Of a stretch of DNA of 64,000 nucleotides, positions 8,653 through 17,693 are shown piece by piece. The stretch covers positions 54,294 to 118,293 of the forward strand of contig NZ_JAQWCQ010000002.1 of NCBI RefSeq assembly GCF_028705895.1. Reading direction: 5' to 3'. Made by a program: the position numbers and the translations under genes. Position 1 is the stretch's first letter. Each line of letters starts with the position of its first letter. The notes under the pieces were generated by a model, which was given only the letters and a program-made list of their open reading frames with translations, had not been told where the DNA came from and searched no databases. Origin of the DNA: Massilibacteroides sp. (GTDB lineage Bacteria; Bacteroidota; Bacteroidia; Bacteroidales; Tannerellaceae).

Positions 8653-10680
8653 TTATGCTAATAGTTCTTTCACTTGTTGATATACGTTCTTTCCCGTAAA
8701 TCCAAGTTTTTCATCCAATACTTTATAAGGTGCGGAGAACCCGAAAGAAGCTAATCCCCATACTTTACCCCGGCTTCCTACTAATCCTTCAAGCGTAACC
8801 GGTAATCCGGCGGTTAATCCGAATACCTTGCTTGATGCAGGAATAACAGCTTCCTGATATTCTTTACTCTGATTGCGGAACAACCCTTCAGAAGGTACAG
8901 AGACAATGCGTACATTAACTCCGTCTGCACGTAATAAAGCAGCTCCCTCAACCAATGTGGCAACTTCCGAACCGGAAGCGACAAGAACGACATCAGGGTT
9001 AGCATCTGTTTCTACGATATATGCTCCTTTTTCGGCCTGAAGAGCTTCTTCATAGCGACTGCTTTTAGCCGGTAGGTCAACTATATTTTGTCTTGAAAGG
9101 ATCAGTCCGGTAGGCGTAGCAGTGTTCTCCATAGCTAACTTCCAGGCAACCGTTGTTTCTCTTACATCCGCCGGACGAAGCACAAGCATTGAATTATGTC
9201 CTTTGTGATTTTGCAATTTTTCCATCAAACGGATCTGAGCTTCCTGTTCAACCGGTTCATGCGTTGGGCCGTCTTCACCAACACGGAAAGCGTCATGTGT
9301 CCAAATGAACTTCACCGGCTGTTCCATTAAAGCAGCCATACGAATAGCCGGCTTCATATAATCAGAGAAAACGAAGAAAGTACCACAAGCTGCAATTACA
9401 CCTCCATGAAGCGACATCCCTATACAGATACAAGCCATTGACAATTCCGATACACCGGCCTGGAAAAAGGCTCCGCTGAAATCGTCTTTACGAAAAGACT
9501 TGGTCTTTTTAAGGAAACCGTCCGTTTTATCAGAATTAGATAAGTCGGCTGATGCACAGATCATATTCTCTACTTGAGTAGCTAATACACCCAATACGGT
9601 TGCCGATGCGGCTCTTGTTGCCTGTCCGGGCTTCTGTTCAATAGCAGCCCAGTCAATAGCCGGAACCTCTTTAGAGAACCATTTCTCTTTCTTAACAGCT
9701 AATTCAGGATTAGCTGTTGCCCACGCTTCCTCTGCTTTGTAGCGTTCAGCAAGGATAACCTCTAATTCTTTCGCGCGATTAGCATAAAGTTCGGCTACTT
9801 CCGGAAGAATCCTGAACGGATTTTCAGGATCACCGCCTAATCTTTTTACTGTATCGGCAATAGATGCACCCGCTGCAGATAATGGCTGTCCATGAGTGGA
9901 AACTTTGTTTTCGTAACTACCCTGTGATGCGTCAACAGCGCCTTTCCCCATGATCGTGTTTCCGATAATAAGAGTTGGTTGTCCGGTTACAGCTTTTGCT
10001 TTTGTTAATGCTTCACGGATTTCTTTCACATCATTTCCGTTGATAGAAATAACGTTCCATCCCCAGGCTTCATATTTCATTGCTACCTTCTCAATCGTCA
10101 CCTCTTCTACAGTCGTAGAAAGTTGTATATTATTGGAATCGTAGAACATAATCAGATTATCTAATCCTAACGTACCGGCAATACGTCCGGCACCTTGCGA
10201 AATTTCTTCCTGAACACCACCGTCAGAAATATAGGCATAAATGGTCTGACCCATCTGATCTCCTAAACGTGCTTTCAGGAATTTGGCAGCAATAGCAGCA
10301 CCTACAGCATAGGTATGCCCCTGACCTAATGGACCGGATGTGTTTTCTACGCCACGTTCAATATCGACTTCCGGATGTCCGGGAGTTACACTGCCCCATT
10401 GACGAAAAGCAGCTAATTCATCCATTGTATATTTGCCTGTAAGAGCTAATACGGAATAAAGCATCGGAGACATGTGCCCCGGATCTAAAAAGAAACGGTC
10501 TCTTCCTGTCCACTTAGGATTCTTGGGATCGTATATAAGAAATTCTGAGAATAATACATTTACGAAATCTGCTCCACCCATTGCACCTCCGGGGTGTCCT
10601 GACTTAGCTTTTTCTACCATAGATGCAGCAAGAATACGAATATTATCCGCTGCGCTGTTCATTGTCTTGATATCATTCAT
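8653..10680 (-). CDS. tkt: Transketolase
   Basis: Thiamine-diphosphate enzyme moving two-carbon units between ketose and aldose phosphates in the pentose phosphate pathway. The 675-residue product has all three domains. The N-terminal pyrophosphate domain shows AKSGHPGGAMGGAD (residues 25-38), GHTYAVGAAIAAK and the GDG-like DGGVQEEISQGA; the pyrimidine domain carries GVSELSMACICIGMSLHGG and FIWTHDAFRVGEDGPTHEPVEQ; the C-terminal domain contains VLVASGSEVA and SVPSEGLF. Length matches bacterial Tkt. A -7 box lies at 10709-10716. It is followed by rpiB in the same direction. Transketolase-like DXPS is excluded by the GEDGPTHEPVEQ motif. Confidence 0.97.
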   Translation of the reverse strand: MNDIKTMNSAADNIRILAASMVEKAKSGHPGGAMGGADFVNVLFSEFLIYDPKNPKWTGRDRFFLDPGHMSPMLYSVLALTGKYTMDELAAFRQWGSVTPGHPEVDIERGVENTSGPLGQGHTYAVGAAIAAKFLKARLGDQMGQTIYAYISDGGVQEEISQGAGRIAGTLGLDNLIMFYDSNNIQLSTTVEEVTIEKVAMKYEAWGWNVISINGNDVKEIREALTKAKAVTGQPTLIIGNTIMGKGAVDASQGSYENKVSTHGQPLSAAGASIADTVKRLGGDPENPFRILPEVAELYANRAKELEVILAERYKAEEAWATANPELAVKKEKWFSKEVPAIDWAAIEQKPGQATRAASATVLGVLATQVENMICASADLSNSDKTDGFLKKTKSFRKDDFSGAFFQAGVSELSMACICIGMSLHGGVIAACGTFFVFSDYMKPAIRMAALMEQPVKFIWTHDAFRVGEDGPTHEPVEQEAQIRLMEKLQNHKGHNSMLVLRPADVRETTVAWKLAMENTATPTGLILSRQNIVDLPAKSSRYEEALQAEKGAYIVETDANPDVVLVASGSEVATLVEGAALLRADGVNVRIVSVPSEGLFRNQSKEYQEAVIPASSKVFGLTAGLPVTLEGLVGSRGKVWGLASFGFSAPYKVLDEKLGFTGKNVYQQVKELLA

Positions 10681-10708
10681 AATGTATGGATTATTTTGAG
10701 TTTTTATG

Positions 10709-10716
10709 CAAAGATA
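10709..10716 (-). promoter_or_regulatory. Bacteroidetes -7 promoter element for tkt-rpiB
   Basis: The minus strand reads TATCTTTG (TAnnTTTG), 28 bp upstream of the tkt ATG and downstream of the gal-operon terminator, so tkt-rpiB is probably its own transcription unit. Confidence 0.5.
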
Positions 10717-10776
10717 ATCAATCTCTCCATATGACTCATTGTCTTATAGATAATTCGCTATAGTGGTATAGGTAAA

Positions 10777-10810
10777 AAATAAGCCATATCGTTGTGGACA
10801 TGGCTTATTT
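10777..10810 (-). terminator. Intrinsic terminator of the galactose operon
   Basis: An 11-bp stem (arms AAATAAGCCAT and ATGGCTTATTT, 10777-10787 with 10800-10810) is followed on the minus strand by a T-run. It lies 32 bp after the galK stop and before the tkt promoter. Confidence 0.8.
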
Positions 10811-10842
10811 AGAAAAATATTTAAATCACTTATTTTAAGTTT

Positions 10843-11988
10843 TTAGCAGAGTTTTCGCGCTCCATCGCTGATAACGACATCATATAATTTAGGCTCGTGA
10901 CCAAATTTTTCTTTGTATGCTGAGAATGCTTCTTTAACAAAAGCATCGTACTTCTCTTCCTTAACAAGGTTGATTGTACATCCACCGAAACCACCACCCA
11001 TTACGCGTGATCCGGTTACTCCGCATTTCTTGGCAATGTCGTTCAGGAAGTCAAGTTCTTCGCAGCTTACCTCGTAAAGCTTACTCATTCCGTGATGAGT
11101 TCCGTACATTTTTTCGCCGACCGTTTCGTAATCTCCTTTTTCAAGAGCAGCGCAAACGTCCATCACACGGGCAACTTCTTCAATAACGTATTCTGCACGC
11201 ATATAATCTTCTGCGCTTACCTCATTCTTCACTTCGTTAAGCATTTCCATCGATGCATCACGCAAGAATTCTACTTCCGGATGGTTCTTACGAATCGCTT
11301 TTGCGACGTTTTCACAAGATTCTCTACGTTTATTATAGGCTGAGGAAGCCAATTCGTGCTTTACTACAGAATCAAGAAGAACTAATTTGTAGCCTTTCGG
11401 ATCGAATGGGTAATATTTGTATTCCAATGAACGGCAATCCAAGAGCATAAGACTGCCTTTTTTGCCGAAGACGGAGGCAAACTGATCCATAATACCGCAT
11501 TTAACGCCTACATAATTATGTTCAGTAGATTGTCCTATTTTTGCTAATTCAAACTTGTCGATGCCCAAAGAAAGCATATCGTTTAATGCAAATGCATATG
11601 TACTTTCCAAGGCAGCAGAAGATGACATACCTGCTCCAAGTGGAACATCCCCCGCAAATACGGTATCAAAACCTTTAATACTACCGCCTCTTTTGATTAT
11701 TTCACGGCATACGCCGAAAATATATCTTGCCCAACTTGCCTTTGGTGCATCCTCTTCATTGAAACCAAATTCTGCAGATTCATTTAAATCCAGTGCATAT
11801 GCACGAATCTTATCTGTTCCGTTCAATTTGATTTCGGCAATCATTCCTTTGTCTATTGCACCCGGAAATACAAAACCTCCATTATAGTCCGTGTGTTCTC
11901 CAATCAAGTTAATACGTCCCGGAGAAGTATAAACGCTACCTTCTGTTTTATAAAGCTCGTTGAATTTTGATCTTATTTTATTAAGCAT
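10843..11988 (-). CDS. galK: Galactokinase
   Basis: GHMP kinase phosphorylating alpha-D-galactose at C1, the first committed Leloir step, in the cytosol. The 381-residue product has the galactokinase signature GRINLIGEHTDYNGGFVFPG (residues 24-43), the GHMP ATP-binding loop PLGAGMSSSAALE, the catalytic-Asp region CGIMDQFASVFG, and the C-terminal GGGFGGCTINLV. Length is normal. It is the last gene of galM-gluP-galK, 113 bp after gluP, and is followed by a terminator. No galT or galE is in the window. Confidence 0.97.
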   Translation of the reverse strand: MLNKIRSKFNELYKTEGSVYTSPGRINLIGEHTDYNGGFVFPGAIDKGMIAEIKLNGTDKIRAYALDLNESAEFGFNEEDAPKASWARYIFGVCREIIKRGGSIKGFDTVFAGDVPLGAGMSSSAALESTYAFALNDMLSLGIDKFELAKIGQSTEHNYVGVKCGIMDQFASVFGKKGSLMLLDCRSLEYKYYPFDPKGYKLVLLDSVVKHELASSAYNKRRESCENVAKAIRKNHPEVEFLRDASMEMLNEVKNEVSAEDYMRAEYVIEEVARVMDVCAALEKGDYETVGEKMYGTHHGMSKLYEVSCEELDFLNDIAKKCGVTGSRVMGGGFGGCTINLVKEEKYDAFVKEAFSAYKEKFGHEPKLYDVVISDGARKLC

Positions 11989-12025
11989 GGTTATAGAATT
12001 AAAAGTTTAACATTGTTATAAATTA

Positions 12026-12072
12026 AGAAGAAATTATCTAATACTGTTTAAAGGTATCAGATAATTTCTTCT
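12026..12072 (-). other. Intercistronic hairpin between gluP and galK
   Basis: A long stem: AGAAGAAATTATCT (12026-12039) pairs perfectly with AGATAATTTCTTCT (12059-12072), extended by ATAC/GTAT after one mismatch. The minus-strand sequence after it lacks a strong U-run, so partial termination or mRNA protection inside the gal operon is more likely than a full stop. Confidence 0.65.
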
Positions 12073-12101
12073 CATAAAAAATATTTAGATTTTTTTATTG
12101 A

Positions 12102-13388
12102 TTATTCTACAGGAATATCTTTGTTTACGTTTTTACTACCGATCAATGCATAATATAACAGATAGGCAAGACCAAGTAAAATTACGATATAAGAGAATTG
12201 ATAACCTGCTACAGGAACGATAAGTCCTTGTATCCAAGGTAAAATACCACCACCGCAAACAAGTACCATGAAAAGACCCGAAGCTGCAGCTAAATATTTT
12301 CCTAAACCTTCAACCGCAAGGTTAAAGATACCACCCCACATGATAGATGTACACAAGCCTACTAATAACAAGAAGAGTGCGTTGATTGGAACTTCTGCAA
12401 AACCGAATCCTAATGCTCCGAGTGCATCTGTTTGTAATACCGGTACATTTACTAATGTTGAAACCGGTAAGAACATCGCCAATGCAACAAGAAGAGCTCC
12501 TATAGCAGAGGTCACGGTAAGCATTATCTTACTGGATACTTTGCTACCAATGGAAGCACCGACCAAACGACCGATAAGCATAAGGAACCAATATGTTCCG
12601 CAAACAAATCCGGAAATAGTAGGAGCGATGCCAATTTCTTTAACTAACCAAAGGTCAAGAACACCCGGAGTACCTACTTCAACACCTACGTAAACGAAGA
12701 TTGCAATAGCTCCAAGTACAAAGTGACGGAACTTTAATGCACCTAACATTAATGTGCTTAGCGGCTCTTTTGCTTTTTCTGCATGCGGTTCCGGTAAAGT
12801 TGATACTGACAATACAATGAATGCAAATGCAAATACACCCATAGCAATATAAAGTACAGGATAAACGTCTGCAATACTTGTTGATTTTGTGATTTCACCT
12901 ACAAGGACACCTACTAACATAGGAGTTAATGTTCCCATAACAGAGTTGAAAGAACCACCTACCTGAATTAACTGGTTACCTTTGTTACCACCTCCACCGA
13001 GAGTGTTCAACATTGGGTTAACCACCATGTTAAGAAGACACATGGAGAATCCCGCAACGAATGCACCAATTAAATAAATAACGAAACTTTGTTGACCTCC
13101 TGATAAATATTGAATAAAAACACCAATCAATCCAATTGCAATAGCAATTAATGCTGTTTTCTTATAACCTAATCTTTCTAACATGATTCCACCCGGAATA
13201 CCCATTACAGCATAAGCAATAAAGTTTGCCAAGTTACCCAATAATCCCATTGCAGGGGATACATCAAATTGGGTGGTTAAGATTTTGCCCATAGGGGCTG
13301 CTAAGTTGGTAACGAATGAGATCATACCAAACAAGAACACCATAATGATTATGGGTAGCAAATAATTTTGTTTGTTCTGTTGTGTCAT
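12102..13388 (-). CDS. gluP: Glucose/galactose MFS transporter (GluP/FucP family)
   Basis: Inner-membrane major-facilitator permease of 428 residues with about 12 predicted helices, expected to import galactose (and possibly glucose) by proton or cation symport. Family features include MGKILTTQFD near the N-terminus, MGIPGGIMLERLGYKKTAL (residues 62-80, a FucP-type loop 2-3), SMCLLNMVVNPMLNTLGG, GSFNSVMGTLTPMLVG, and IMWGGIFNLAVEGLGKY in the C-terminal half. Its position between galM and galK, with a 28-bp gap from galM, supports galactose as the substrate. Exact sugar range cannot be read from sequence. Confidence 0.9.
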   Translation of the reverse strand: MTQQNKQNYLLPIIIMVFLFGMISFVTNLAAPMGKILTTQFDVSPAMGLLGNLANFIAYAVMGIPGGIMLERLGYKKTALIAIAIGLIGVFIQYLSGGQQSFVIYLIGAFVAGFSMCLLNMVVNPMLNTLGGGGNKGNQLIQVGGSFNSVMGTLTPMLVGVLVGEITKSTSIADVYPVLYIAMGVFAFAFIVLSVSTLPEPHAEKAKEPLSTLMLGALKFRHFVLGAIAIFVYVGVEVGTPGVLDLWLVKEIGIAPTISGFVCGTYWFLMLIGRLVGASIGSKVSSKIMLTVTSAIGALLVALAMFLPVSTLVNVPVLQTDALGALGFGFAEVPINALFLLLVGLCTSIMWGGIFNLAVEGLGKYLAAASGLFMVLVCGGGILPWIQGLIVPVAGYQFSYIVILLGLAYLLYYALIGSKNVNKDIPVE

Positions 13389-13416
13389 TTTTTAGATTAT
13401 TTAGATTGTTAATAGA

Positions 13417-14499
13417 TTACAATGATTGAATGGCAAATTTATAAATTGTTTTGCTAATAAACTCTTCTCCGGGACGAAGAACTGTTGATGGATACTCCGG
13501 TTTGTTCGGACTGTCCGGAAAATGTTGGGTTTCCAAGCATAAAGCGGCACGGGCCGGATAGCGTTGTCTGCATTTTCCTGCGAAATGCCCCGTCATCCAA
13601 TTGCCTGTGTATAGTTGCACTCCCGGTTCCGTTGTATAAGTTTCCATTATAATACCCGTTTTAGGAGATACACATCGTGCACAGAAAGACAATTCGTTCC
13701 CTTCTTTATTTAATATATAGGTATGATCATACCCGTTTCCGAATTCAAGTTGTTCAAAATCTTCATTAATACGTGATCCAACCTCGTGCGGAGTGCGGAA
13801 GTCCATTGGAGTTCCTGCTACTTTCTCTTTCTGTCCGTAAGGAATTGCCGTACTATCTGTTGGCAGATAATAATCCGCATTTATCGTTAATAAATGATCT
13901 CCGATAGAAGGATCCCCGGCTCCGGAAAGATTGAAATAAGAATGGTTGGTGAGATTTAAAACCGTTGGTTTGTCTGTTACCGCATGGTACGAGATCTCTA
14001 CCTCATTATTATCTGTCAGAGAATAGGTCACTGTTGTGATTAATTCCCCCGGAAAACCTTCTTCTCCGTCTGCAGAGATATATTTTAGGGTTACTGACTG
14101 ATCAGTTACTTCTTCTATATCCCATACTTTGAAGTTGAACCCTTTTATTCCTCCGTGTAAATTATTCGGTCCATTGTTTATCGCAAGTTTATCGTATTCG
14201 ATACCATCTAATACAAATTTACCTTTTGCTATACGATTCCCATAACGACCGCATACTGCTCCGAAATAAGGCTCTTGCGAAGTGAGGTACTCTTCAATAC
14301 TATTATGTCCGGTCACTACATCCGTTAATTTCCCGTTTTTATCAGGAACCATAAGAGATACTATCTTAGCGCCGTAATTCGTAATAGTAAGTTCTACGCC
14401 ATTTTTATTTGATAATATGCATAGCGTCGTGTTTTTTCCATCTATTTGTTTGCAAAAATTAGTCACATGCAAACCTGATAGAGCTATTTTGTTTTTCAT
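13417..14499 (-). CDS. galM: Aldose 1-epimerase (galactose mutarotase)
   Basis: Interconverts beta- and alpha-D-galactose so that GalK can use the alpha anomer. The 360-residue product has the family motifs TNYGAKIVSLMVPDK, GRYGNRIAKGKF, the catalytic-His segment NLTNHSYFNLSG (about residue 178), NGYDHTYIL, and the catalytic-Glu segment TTEPGVQLYTGNW. No N-terminal signal peptide is evident, unlike some Bacteroidetes mutarotases, so it is probably cytosolic. It is the first gene of the galM-gluP-galK operon; I see no clear promoter box in the upstream 220 bp. Confidence 0.94.
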   Translation of the reverse strand: MKNKIALSGLHVTNFCKQIDGKNTTLCILSNKNGVELTITNYGAKIVSLMVPDKNGKLTDVVTGHNSIEEYLTSQEPYFGAVCGRYGNRIAKGKFVLDGIEYDKLAINNGPNNLHGGIKGFNFKVWDIEEVTDQSVTLKYISADGEEGFPGELITTVTYSLTDNNEVEISYHAVTDKPTVLNLTNHSYFNLSGAGDPSIGDHLLTINADYYLPTDSTAIPYGQKEKVAGTPMDFRTPHEVGSRINEDFEQLEFGNGYDHTYILNKEGNELSFCARCVSPKTGIIMETYTTEPGVQLYTGNWMTGHFAGKCRQRYPARAALCLETQHFPDSPNKPEYPSTVLRPGEEFISKTIYKFAIQSL

Positions 14500-14687
14500 G
14501 TATATTATAAAGTTATTAAACGCTTGTAAAATTACTTCTCTTCTGCATTTGCTGATAGATTAAAAAGATGTTGTGTAGCATGATTTCGTTTTTTGTTTAT
14601 TCTACAATATTTTATATTGAATTGTTAGGAAATGAACTTTCCGTAGTGCTTTCTTTGCAGGATTGGTGAGGTAATAAGGATATTTGT

Positions 14688-14695
14688 ATATTTGT
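14688..14695 (+). promoter_or_regulatory. Bacteroidetes -7 promoter element for the small membrane protein
   Basis: TATATTTG matches TAnnTTTG, about 25 bp upstream of the ATG at 14720. A TTG lies about 20 bp further upstream (GATTGGTG), consistent with a -33 element. Confidence 0.5.
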
Positions 14696-14719
14696 CGCTG
14701 CTGAATAAAGATTAATTCA

Positions 14720-14977
14720 ATGACTATAGAAATTATAGCTGTCTCAATACTTGCATTCTTACTAAATATACCTTTAGGGCGATGGCGAACGCGCTATAAA
14801 AAACTGTCTCTACCTTGGTGGTTAGTGGTTCATGCATCTATTCCTTTTATTATTGCAATGAGAATTTGGCTGGGGACTCCTCGTTTATATATACCCTTAT
14901 TTATAGCCTTAGCTGTGTTAGGGCAGTTTCTCGGTGCACGTGCTTTTCGGAAGAAACAAGAAGAGCCTTGTGAATAG
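14720..14977 (+). CDS. Small membrane protein of unknown function
   Basis: An 85-residue protein I cannot assign to a named family. It has an N-terminal hydrophobic helix (about residues 4-18), a basic amphipathic stretch (GRWRTRYKKLSLPWW), then two more hydrophobic segments (VVHASIPFIIAMRIWL and LYIPLFIALAVLGQFLG) and a charged C-terminal tail. A three-helix inner-membrane protein with the basic loop inside is the simplest reading. It has its own promoter-like box and converges on pldA with a 6-bp gap, so it is not obviously in an operon. The ORF is credible because of the promoter, start and consistent hydrophobic pattern. Confidence 0.7.
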   Translation: MTIEIIAVSILAFLLNIPLGRWRTRYKKLSLPWWLVVHASIPFIIAMRIWLGTPRLYIPLFIALAVLGQFLGARAFRKKQEEPCE

Positions 14978-14983
14978 ATTACC

Positions 14984-15841
14984 TTAGAATCTGTTAAAGT
15001 CTCTTGGCTTGAATGCAAAACCTATACGAAGTCTGCTTTTATATATATTGTAGTCTAATAGATTTTCTCCGTAGCCGTTATAGTATTGTATGATCGCATA
15101 AACGGGCTGTTTTTTCATTACTCTGAAATTTAATTCACATTGCGAATTAATTCCGAGACGTTTCCTATAAGTAGGAGTAAGCATTACTGATAGGTTTAAC
15201 CTCTTATTATTAGTGCTAAAGGTTGAACCGACATAGAATAACCCCATATATTGTAAGATGTCCTGAGAATAACGTCCGTCAACAATAGGTATCCATCCTT
15301 TAGCCTGAAACTCCCAGTTTCTGGTCATTTGGACGGTTGCAGCTGCAGAGATCTTATTCCAGCTACGTGACTGAATGCTGTCAAATCCGTTTGACTCATG
15401 TTCCAGCATAACATATCCCTGTCCTACATATTTCCCATCTTTAAATAAGTACTTATTAAATCCGAATCCGGGATTAATACTCATGTCATGTAAAGGAAAA
15501 GAAGGTTCGAATACATTTAAAAAGGTACTTACTGTCAGTTGAAAGAAGAAATGAGAGTTCCACAATAAATTACTGTTTGTGAAACGTTGCATGATGCTTA
15601 ATTGAAATTTTGCATCAGAGTTGGTGCTTGTTGGTTTTGAGCCTATCGTTGTTCCAATAAGCCCTGAATTGTCTTTAAATGCAGTAAATGTTGCCCCTTT
15701 GTCTAACTCCGCACGGATGCTATCAACATCTTTCGTGTTATAAGAAAAATCAGATAAAATGTTTTGCGCGTAAACAGAGTTGTTAAGAAATAAAAGAGAT
15801 AGAGCTAAAACGGTAGCTTTTATTATTTTATAGTAAGACAT
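14984..15841 (-). CDS. pldA: Outer-membrane phospholipase A (OMPLA family)
   Basis: Calcium-dependent outer-membrane acyl hydrolase. The ATG at 15841 gives a signal peptide (MSYYKIIKATVLALSLLFL...VYAQ); the longer frame begins at a TTG and is less likely. The catalytic region HESNGFDSIQSRSWN contains the expected triad: His and Ser of HESNG and the downstream Asn of SWN. Upstream NPGFGFNKYLF and downstream QYYNGYGENLLDYN also match the family, and the C-terminus ends in a barrel strand with Phe. About 285 residues is close to Escherichia coli PldA. It converges on the small membrane gene and starts a divergent 400-bp gap. Confidence 0.9.
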   Translation of the reverse strand: MSYYKIIKATVLALSLLFLNNSVYAQNILSDFSYNTKDVDSIRAELDKGATFTAFKDNSGLIGTTIGSKPTSTNSDAKFQLSIMQRFTNSNLLWNSHFFFQLTVSTFLNVFEPSFPLHDMSINPGFGFNKYLFKDGKYVGQGYVMLEHESNGFDSIQSRSWNKISAAATVQMTRNWEFQAKGWIPIVDGRYSQDILQYMGLFYVGSTFSTNNKRLNLSVMLTPTYRKRLGINSQCELNFRVMKKQPVYAIIQYYNGYGENLLDYNIYKSRLRIGFAFKPRDFNRF

Positions 15842-16264
15842 TATTATATCGTTCAAGAATTAAAGATGCAAAAGTACAAATATTTTTTGTTTCATTTTGG
15901 TCTCAACTATTATATATATCCGCTAAAACAATGTGTGATTATCTCATTCGCCTTCTTCGTAGTGAAAGAATATTTTTTTATGAAAAAAGTATCTAATAAA
16001 CCGGTTTTGTTTGAAAATGGAGTTTTTAGAGCTTTTATATGTTGATTTGTTTGAATGTCGAAAATAAAATTGAAGGTTTGATTGTGAAATGGAACTAAAA
16101 CAAAAAAACACAGATCAAAAATAATAGTAGTCTCTTTAAAAAATTATATTTTTATCGAGTAAAAGAAGCGTTTAATTAAATTCTTATTAATATAAAACAT
16201 CTTTGCTGATTCTCTATTGATTAATAAATTGAATTTGTATCAGGCAAACGATAGTAATAAATGT
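15842..16264. other. AT-rich intergenic region between pldA and the AraC-like gene
   Basis: A 423-bp gap with no supported gene. It contains a minus-strand -7 box (CAAAAGTA at 15869-15876, reading TACTTTTG) that fits pldA. The rest is very AT-rich with poly-A and poly-T runs; a 21-codon frame from 15980 has no supporting feature. No RNA fold or repeat stands out. Confidence 0.6.
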
Positions 16265-16747
16265 ATGGAAAAAAAGACTCTTAGGTTTAACTATTTAACC
16301 TTAAAAAAAGATGAATTAATCATTGATGATGGTGATTTTTCAAATTCTTTATTTTTTCTTAAAGAAGGGAAATTAGCAATTCGATGTGAAGCGAATGAAG
16401 TAAGTGTTAATTCTGAAGAAATGTTTTTTCTTCCTCAGAATATGAGATGTGAAATAAAAGCTCTTGAAAAATCTCAGATTTTGGTTTATAATAATCTGGA
16501 TTTATCAGAAATTTATTCTCTTTTTTCTGACGATGAATTGAAAAATATAAATGACGGAGGAGCCTCAATAATTAATTCGTTAAAGATGGTTGGCTCAATT
16601 GTTCGTTTTGTAAATCTGATGATTTTGTATATAGAAGATGATTTATTGAATGAATATATTCTGACTATTAAACAGCGAGAGGTGTTGATTCTTATTCAAC
16701 AACTTTATACGAAAGAACAACTTTCTTCACTGTTTAATATTAAATGA
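16265..16747 (+). CDS. AraC-family-like sensor domain lacking the HTH domain
   Basis: A 160-residue product from the ATG at 16265 (the longer frame starts at TTG). The N-terminus is a cupin-like beta domain (NSLFFLKEGKLAIRCEANE, FFLPQNM). It is followed by the helical linker typical of a Bacteroides-type AraC regulator (INSLKMVGSIVRFVNLMILYIEDDLLNEYIL, described here in parts, then TIKQREVLILIQQLYTKEQLSSLF). In full-length relatives two helix-turn-helix motifs follow; here a TGA comes immediately after LFNIK. I find no HTH remnant in any frame in the next 90 bp. Either it is a truncated pseudogene or a stand-alone sensor. The patatin gene follows after 91 bp. Confidence 0.6.
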   Translation: MEKKTLRFNYLTLKKDELIIDDGDFSNSLFFLKEGKLAIRCEANEVSVNSEEMFFLPQNMRCEIKALEKSQILVYNNLDLSEIYSLFSDDELKNINDGGASIINSLKMVGSIVRFVNLMILYIEDDLLNEYILTIKQREVLILIQQLYTKEQLSSLFNIK

Positions 16748-16838
16748 TTTTTAATAGGTTTTTATGATGGGTGGTTGCCAAAACTTTTCAACATAATAAA
16801 AAACGTATGTTTGTTTTTTAATTTATATTTCAGTGTAT

Positions 16839-17693
16839 ATGGAAGGTTATACCGGATTAGTCTTAGAGGGAGGAGGGATGCGATGCGCATTTACGGCTGG
16901 AGTGCTTGATTTTTTTATGGATAATCAAATCTGGTTTCCTTATACAATAGGCGTTTCTGCCGGAGCAAGCAATGGCATCTCTTATCTCTCACGTCAAAGA
17001 GGGCGTTCTCGTTATTCGTATGTGGACTTAATGAAAGAATATAAATATGTCGGACTATTGCCCATGTTAAGAGGTAAGGGGGTGATTGATATGGACTTTC
17101 TTTTTAATGCTTTTCCTGAAAAGTATTACCCCTTTGATTTTAAAAAATATTTTGATGTTAGAGAACGCTTTGTTGTTGTTGCCAGTAATTGCTTAACAGG
17201 TAAAGCGGAATATTTTGAAGAAAAGTCGGATGAAAAACGCTTAGTTTCAATTGTTCGTGCTTCTTGTTCGTTACCTGTGATGTGTCCACTCACTTATGTA
17301 GATGGTGTACCGATGGTTGATGGAGGAGTATGTGATTCTATACCTGTTTGTAAATCAATGTTGGATGGAAACAGAAAAAATATAGTAGTACTAACACGAA
17401 ATAAGGGATATAGAAAGAAGAATAAAGATTTTTATCTTCCCGGCTTTGTTTATAAAAAATATCCGGAATTAAGGCAACAATTACAACTTCGATATAAGAG
17501 TTATAATGAACAGATCGAATATGTGGAATCATTAGAGCAGAACAAGGATGTTATTGTAATTCGCCCCCTTCAGAAATTGAATGTGACACGTACGGAAAGG
17601 AGTGTGTCTAAATTAGCTGCGCTTTATACGGAAGGGTATGAATCTGCTAAAACAAAACTGCTTCAGGAAGGCTTAATTCAAAATATTATATAA
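16839..17693 (+). CDS. Patatin-like phospholipase (YjjU/RssA-type)
   Basis: Cytosolic Ser-Asp dyad acyl hydrolase of 284 residues. The ATG at 16839 is preferred over an in-frame GTG six bases upstream. The oxyanion-hole loop EGGGMRCAFTAGVLD lies near residues 8-22, the nucleophile elbow GVSAGASNG (GxSxG) near residues 40-48, and the catalytic Asp in VDGGVCDSIPV. No signal peptide or C-terminal barrel is present, unlike the second patatin at 19649-21979. The substrate lipid is unknown. It follows the AraC-like sensor gene and its last 8 bp overlap the end of the convergent thiC-like gene. Confidence 0.87.
   Translation: MEGYTGLVLEGGGMRCAFTAGVLDFFMDNQIWFPYTIGVSAGASNGISYLSRQRGRSRYSYVDLMKEYKYVGLLPMLRGKGVIDMDFLFNAFPEKYYPFDFKKYFDVRERFVVVASNCLTGKAEYFEEKSDEKRLVSIVRASCSLPVMCPLTYVDGVPMVDGGVCDSIPVCKSMLDGNRKNIVVLTRNKGYRKKNKDFYLPGFVYKKYPELRQQLQLRYKSYNEQIEYVESLEQNKDVIVIRPLQKLNVTRTERSVSKLAALYTEGYESAKTKLLQEGLIQNII

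Noticed and set aside
12268..12693. A 141-codon open frame antisense to gluP
   Set aside because: Low-complexity antisense shadow of a clear MFS gene; no signal, domain or ribosome site.
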